From an uncultured Phascolarctobacterium sp. (GTDB taxonomy: Bacteria; Bacillota; Negativicutes; Acidaminococcales; Acidaminococcaceae): 64,000 bases of DNA. The stretch's first letter is position 1, and each line of letters opens with the position of its first letter. The stretch is taken from positions 159,637 through 223,636 of the forward strand of contig CASFZG010000001.1 of assembly GCA_949299135.1 (NCBI GenBank). Direction: 5' to 3'. Made by a program: the position numbers and the translations under genes. This document shows positions 61,900 to 64,000 of the stretch, piece after piece. A model generated the notes under the pieces. It was not told the origin of the DNA. It made no database searches and saw only the letters and a list, made by a program, of their open reading frames with translations.

Positions 61900-63594
61900 T
61901 TATTCGCCTTTTTCGGTTTCGTAAGGCCAGCCGCTCATGCTCCCTTCAAGGCTCTGCACATTTTTGTAGCCCTGCGCGCGCAGCATCGTTTCCGCTTCAT
62001 AGCCGCGCAAATCAATCTGGCAGCTGCAAACAAGCTTCGCGTCTTTGTCCGGCAGCGCCTCGCAGCAATGCGCACGCACCTTATCCAGCGGCAGGTTCAC
62101 AATGTTGGCGCAGCCTGCAATACGGCGCGCCTTAAACTCGCCCGGCGTACGCACATCCACCAGCGTGTAAGCCTTATCCTTGCGCAGCTCCTTAAAATCC
62201 TTCGGGTTAATGCTGCGCAGGCGCCCTTCAATTTTGTTCAGCAGCACGTTGGCAGCCGTGGCAATGTTGTCAATCGGTCCGTTAAACGGCGGCGCATAGC
62301 CGATGTCAAACTCGCTCAAATCTTCCAGCGTTGCGCCCATGCTGATAGCGGCAACGAGCGTGTCGATGCGCTTATCAACACTTTGCCCTACCGCCTGCAC
62401 GCCGATAACCTTATGAGTTTGCCTGTCGGCAAACAGCTTAAGCACCAAACGCCCTGCTCCCGGCATATAAGCAAGCCTGTCATTGCCGGGAACGATTACG
62501 GATTCAAAATCAATTCCTGCCGCTGCGGCAGTTTTTTCGTTAAGTCCCGTGCTGCCTGCTTCCACTCCCGGCATACGGCACAGCCCCGTGCCCAAAACGC
62601 CGGGGTATTTTACCATATCACCGCAAATATTATCGGCAATAATGCGTCCGTGCTTGTTGGCGGTGCTGCCCATAGGCGCAAAAATTTTAGCCCCGCTTAC
62701 GCGGTGAGTATTTTCCGCACAGTCGCCGCCCGCATAAATGCAGGGATCGCCCGTCTGCATATATTCGTTAACGGCAATAGCACCGCTCGGGCCAATGGCA
62801 AGCCCGGCTTCGCGCGCCAGTTCAACATTTGGGCGCACGCCAACGGCTACAATTACCATCTGCGCCGGAATTGTGCGTTTATCCGTTTTAACGGCGGCAA
62901 CACGCCCCACGCCTTCAAAAGCAACTGTTTTTTCTTCAAGATATAAATTTATACCGGCAGCGGCAACAGGTTTTGCGGCAAGCTCTGCCATTTCCAAATC
63001 AAGCATCTGCGGCAGAATGCGGTTCTGCATTTCCACAACGCTTACCTTAACGCCTATTTTGTTAAACTCCTCCGCCAGTTCCATGCCAATAAAACCCGCG
63101 CCTACTATAACAACATCCTTAACATTATGGGCGGCAATTTCTTCTTTAACTTTTAAAACTTCCCACGGGAACCAGAAGTTATGGATGCCTTCCAAATCAG
63201 CACCCGGCACCGGCAGCCGCACCGGCGTTGCACCTGTGCCAAGCACCAGCACATCGTAAGGCATTTCTGTAACTTCGCTGTTTTTCCTGTTCAGCACAGT
63301 AACCGTTTTTGCCGCACGGTTAATCTTCTGCGCCTCGTGCCCGGTTAAAACATCAATGCCCTTAACCTTTTTAAAGTAATCTACATCGCGCGCAATACCC
63401 TGCGGCGTATGCGTAAATTCATCAAAATTTTTAACTTCGTCACCAATATAATAAGGAAAACCGCACGCACCGTAACTTACAAGTTCTCCGCGTTCAACAA
63501 CCGTAATTTCCGCATCTTTATCCCTGCGGCGCAGGCGCGAAGCAGTTTTCATCCCTGCCGCCACACCGCCGATAATCAAAACCTTCTTTGCCAT
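61900..63594 (-). CDS. CoA-disulfide reductase-like flavoprotein with C-terminal rhodanese domain
   Basis: A 564-residue NAD(P)H:disulfide oxidoreductase-type enzyme. FAD-binding GGVAAGMKTASRLRR (about 8-22), redox Cys in SYGACGFPYYIGD (about 40-52), NAD-binding IVGAGFIGMELAEEFN and the YAGGDCAE motif are present. The C-terminal ~100 residues are a rhodanese domain (VDVRTPGEFKARRI) with the active loop CQIDLRG (Cys-x4-Arg). The fusion is known for CoA-disulfide or CoA-persulfide reductases; the true substrate is not fixed by sequence. A GGAGGAGG site precedes the ATG. Confidence 0.88.
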   Translation of the reverse strand: MAKKVLIIGGVAAGMKTASRLRRRDKDAEITVVERGELVSYGACGFPYYIGDEVKNFDEFTHTPQGIARDVDYFKKVKGIDVLTGHEAQKINRAAKTVTVLNRKNSEVTEMPYDVLVLGTGATPVRLPVPGADLEGIHNFWFPWEVLKVKEEIAAHNVKDVVIVGAGFIGMELAEEFNKIGVKVSVVEMQNRILPQMLDLEMAELAAKPVAAAGINLYLEEKTVAFEGVGRVAAVKTDKRTIPAQMVIVAVGVRPNVELAREAGLAIGPSGAIAVNEYMQTGDPCIYAGGDCAENTHRVSGAKIFAPMGSTANKHGRIIADNICGDMVKYPGVLGTGLCRMPGVEAGSTGLNEKTAAAAGIDFESVIVPGNDRLAYMPGAGRLVLKLFADRQTHKVIGVQAVGQSVDKRIDTLVAAISMGATLEDLSEFDIGYAPPFNGPIDNIATAANVLLNKIEGRLRSINPKDFKELRKDKAYTLVDVRTPGEFKARRIAGCANIVNLPLDKVRAHCCEALPDKDAKLVCSCQIDLRGYEAETMLRAQGYKNVQSLEGSMSGWPYETEKGE

Positions 63595-63640
63595 ATATCA
63601 AAACCTCCTCCGTACAAAATTTCCTACTTCTATTATATAC

Positions 63641-63677
63641 CAAAAATTAAAAAGCCACAGCAAATAAACGCCGTGGC
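63641..63677 (-). terminator. Terminator between the HEPN remnant and the flavoprotein gene
   Basis: GCCAC (63654-63658) pairs with GTGGC (63673-63677); TTTTTAATTTTT follows on the minus strand. Confidence 0.65.
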
Positions 63678-63734
63678 GGAAAAATATATTTAATTATTTT
63701 GTATTCTTCTCTGTTGCTATAATATTCACATAAA

Positions 63735-63842
63735 TCAGTAAGATACAAAATCTTGCAATGAATTACAGTCCTCACAATAAGACATTGTAGAATTTATATG
63801 CTGCAAAATTTTGTCCAATACTTTTTTATCTCTGTTATCCAT
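63735..63842 (-). pseudogene. Truncated HEPN (DUF86/HepT-like) toxin remnant
   Basis: A 35-codon ORF overlapping the MNT gene by 8 bases in the usual HEPN-MNT arrangement. Its start MDNRDKKVLDKILQHI resembles the first helix of DUF86 proteins, but it stops after FVSY, far short of the ~110-140 residues and the RX4-6H active motif of the family. No continuation is seen in the next ~60 bases in any frame. It therefore looks like a degraded toxin; a very short separate protein is less likely. Confidence 0.6.
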
Positions 63843-64000
63843 AAATTACAACTCCGGTGTTTTTAATTTCAGTCTGAATTTTTGACGCCGGTATAATTTG
63901 ACGCCTGTCCAGCAAATCCACCTGCAAACCGACTGCATTTACAACATCTTCCAGCAATCCATAAAACGCAAGCCCGCGCAAATTGCTGTCAACCATAATA
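63835..64000 (-). CDS. MNT-type nucleotidyltransferase (MntA-like antitoxin), C-terminal part
   Basis: The reading frame enters from the right edge: IMVDSNLRGLAFYGLLEDVV, then LQVDLLDRRQI and a TGVVIYG end at TAA (63835). This is the C-terminal half of a minimal nucleotidyltransferase as found in HEPN-MNT toxin-antitoxin pairs, where it AMPylates the HEPN toxin. The Asp in MVD would be one of the catalytic carboxylates; the GSxxRG core is outside the window. The local sequence is more AT-rich than the operons nearby. Confidence 0.7.
   Translation of the reverse strand, partial: IMVDSNLRGLAFYGLLEDVVNAVGLQVDLLDRRQIIPASKIQTEIKNTGVVIYG

Noticed and set aside
61876..62946. 356-codon plus-strand ORF opposite the flavoprotein gene
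   Set aside because: Antisense shadow of a clearly assigned gene; no start signal or motif.
1..64000. CRISPR arrays, tRNA/rRNA genes, insertion sequences or prophage
   Set aside because: No regularly spaced repeats, cloverleaf or rRNA-like sequence, transposase, integrase or phage structural gene was seen; hairpins found are single and terminator-like.

Overview
The window looks like the chromosome of a diderm Firmicute (class Negativicutes). Firmicutes-type genes (cggR-gap, LCP protein, nadD-yqeK-rsfS, CvfB, QueT) sit beside features that need an outer membrane: an autotransporter ending in a beta-barrel with a C-terminal Phe, and an RND efflux pump with its adaptor. A genus cannot be assigned safely; Phascolarctobacterium/Acidaminococcus-like is only a guess. 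I see no rRNA, tRNA, CRISPR array, insertion sequence or prophage. Nearly all genes are on the minus strand and most are tightly overlapping housekeeping operons.

Layout: 1-1.5 kb, gap (partial) and its regulator cggR with a repeated operator. 1.6-1.75 kb, an unassigned structured RNA. 1.9-3.8 kb, a queC-queT-queF operon behind a preQ1-I-type riboswitch and terminator. 3.9-10.4 kb, pstSCAB-phoU-phoPR with a PHO-box-like repeat; PstS has its two halves in swapped order (circular permutation). 10.6-11.7 kb, a lone TPR protein. 11.7-16.5 kb, a branched-chain amino acid importer livKHMGF. 16.9 kb, a cyclase-family protein. 17.7-21.5 kb, metF, a free-standing MetH reactivation protein and a short MetH. 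21.7-25.8 kb, RND adaptor and pump. 25.9-34.5 kb, all seven shikimate steps plus tyrA and pheA in one operon behind a Phe/Tyr-rich leader peptide and attenuator. 34.5-38.8 kb, nadD-yqeK-LCP-rsfS-cvfB-tauE. 38.8-42 kb, a MacAB-like export system plus a small membrane protein. 42.2-43 kb, a 33-codon membrane peptide coupled to a DUF1624 acyltransferase. 43.1-46 kb, a small HTH-like protein and an autotransporter whose promoter spacer holds a G7 tract. 46.1-48.7 kb, a secreted protein, dapL and dapF. 48.8-51.9 kb, pgi and a DUF4127 protein. 52-54.5 kb, a polar amino acid importer. 54.6-61.9 kb, a Tritrichomonas-type guaB and purEFMN-purH(N-terminal half)-purD behind a leader attenuator. 61.9-63.6 kb, a CoA-disulfide-reductase-like flavoprotein with a rhodanese domain. 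The right edge holds an MNT-type nucleotidyltransferase followed by a 35-codon remnant of a HEPN toxin.

Several regulatory devices can be read directly: a riboswitch, a leader-peptide attenuator, a leader hairpin before purE, and operator-like repeats at cggR and pst. In all three ABC importers a stem-loop follows the binding-protein gene and precedes the membrane genes, which would allow more binding protein than transporter to be made. Many computed ORF starts were moved downstream because the apparent first codon is a TTG/GTG inside or before the ribosome-binding site.
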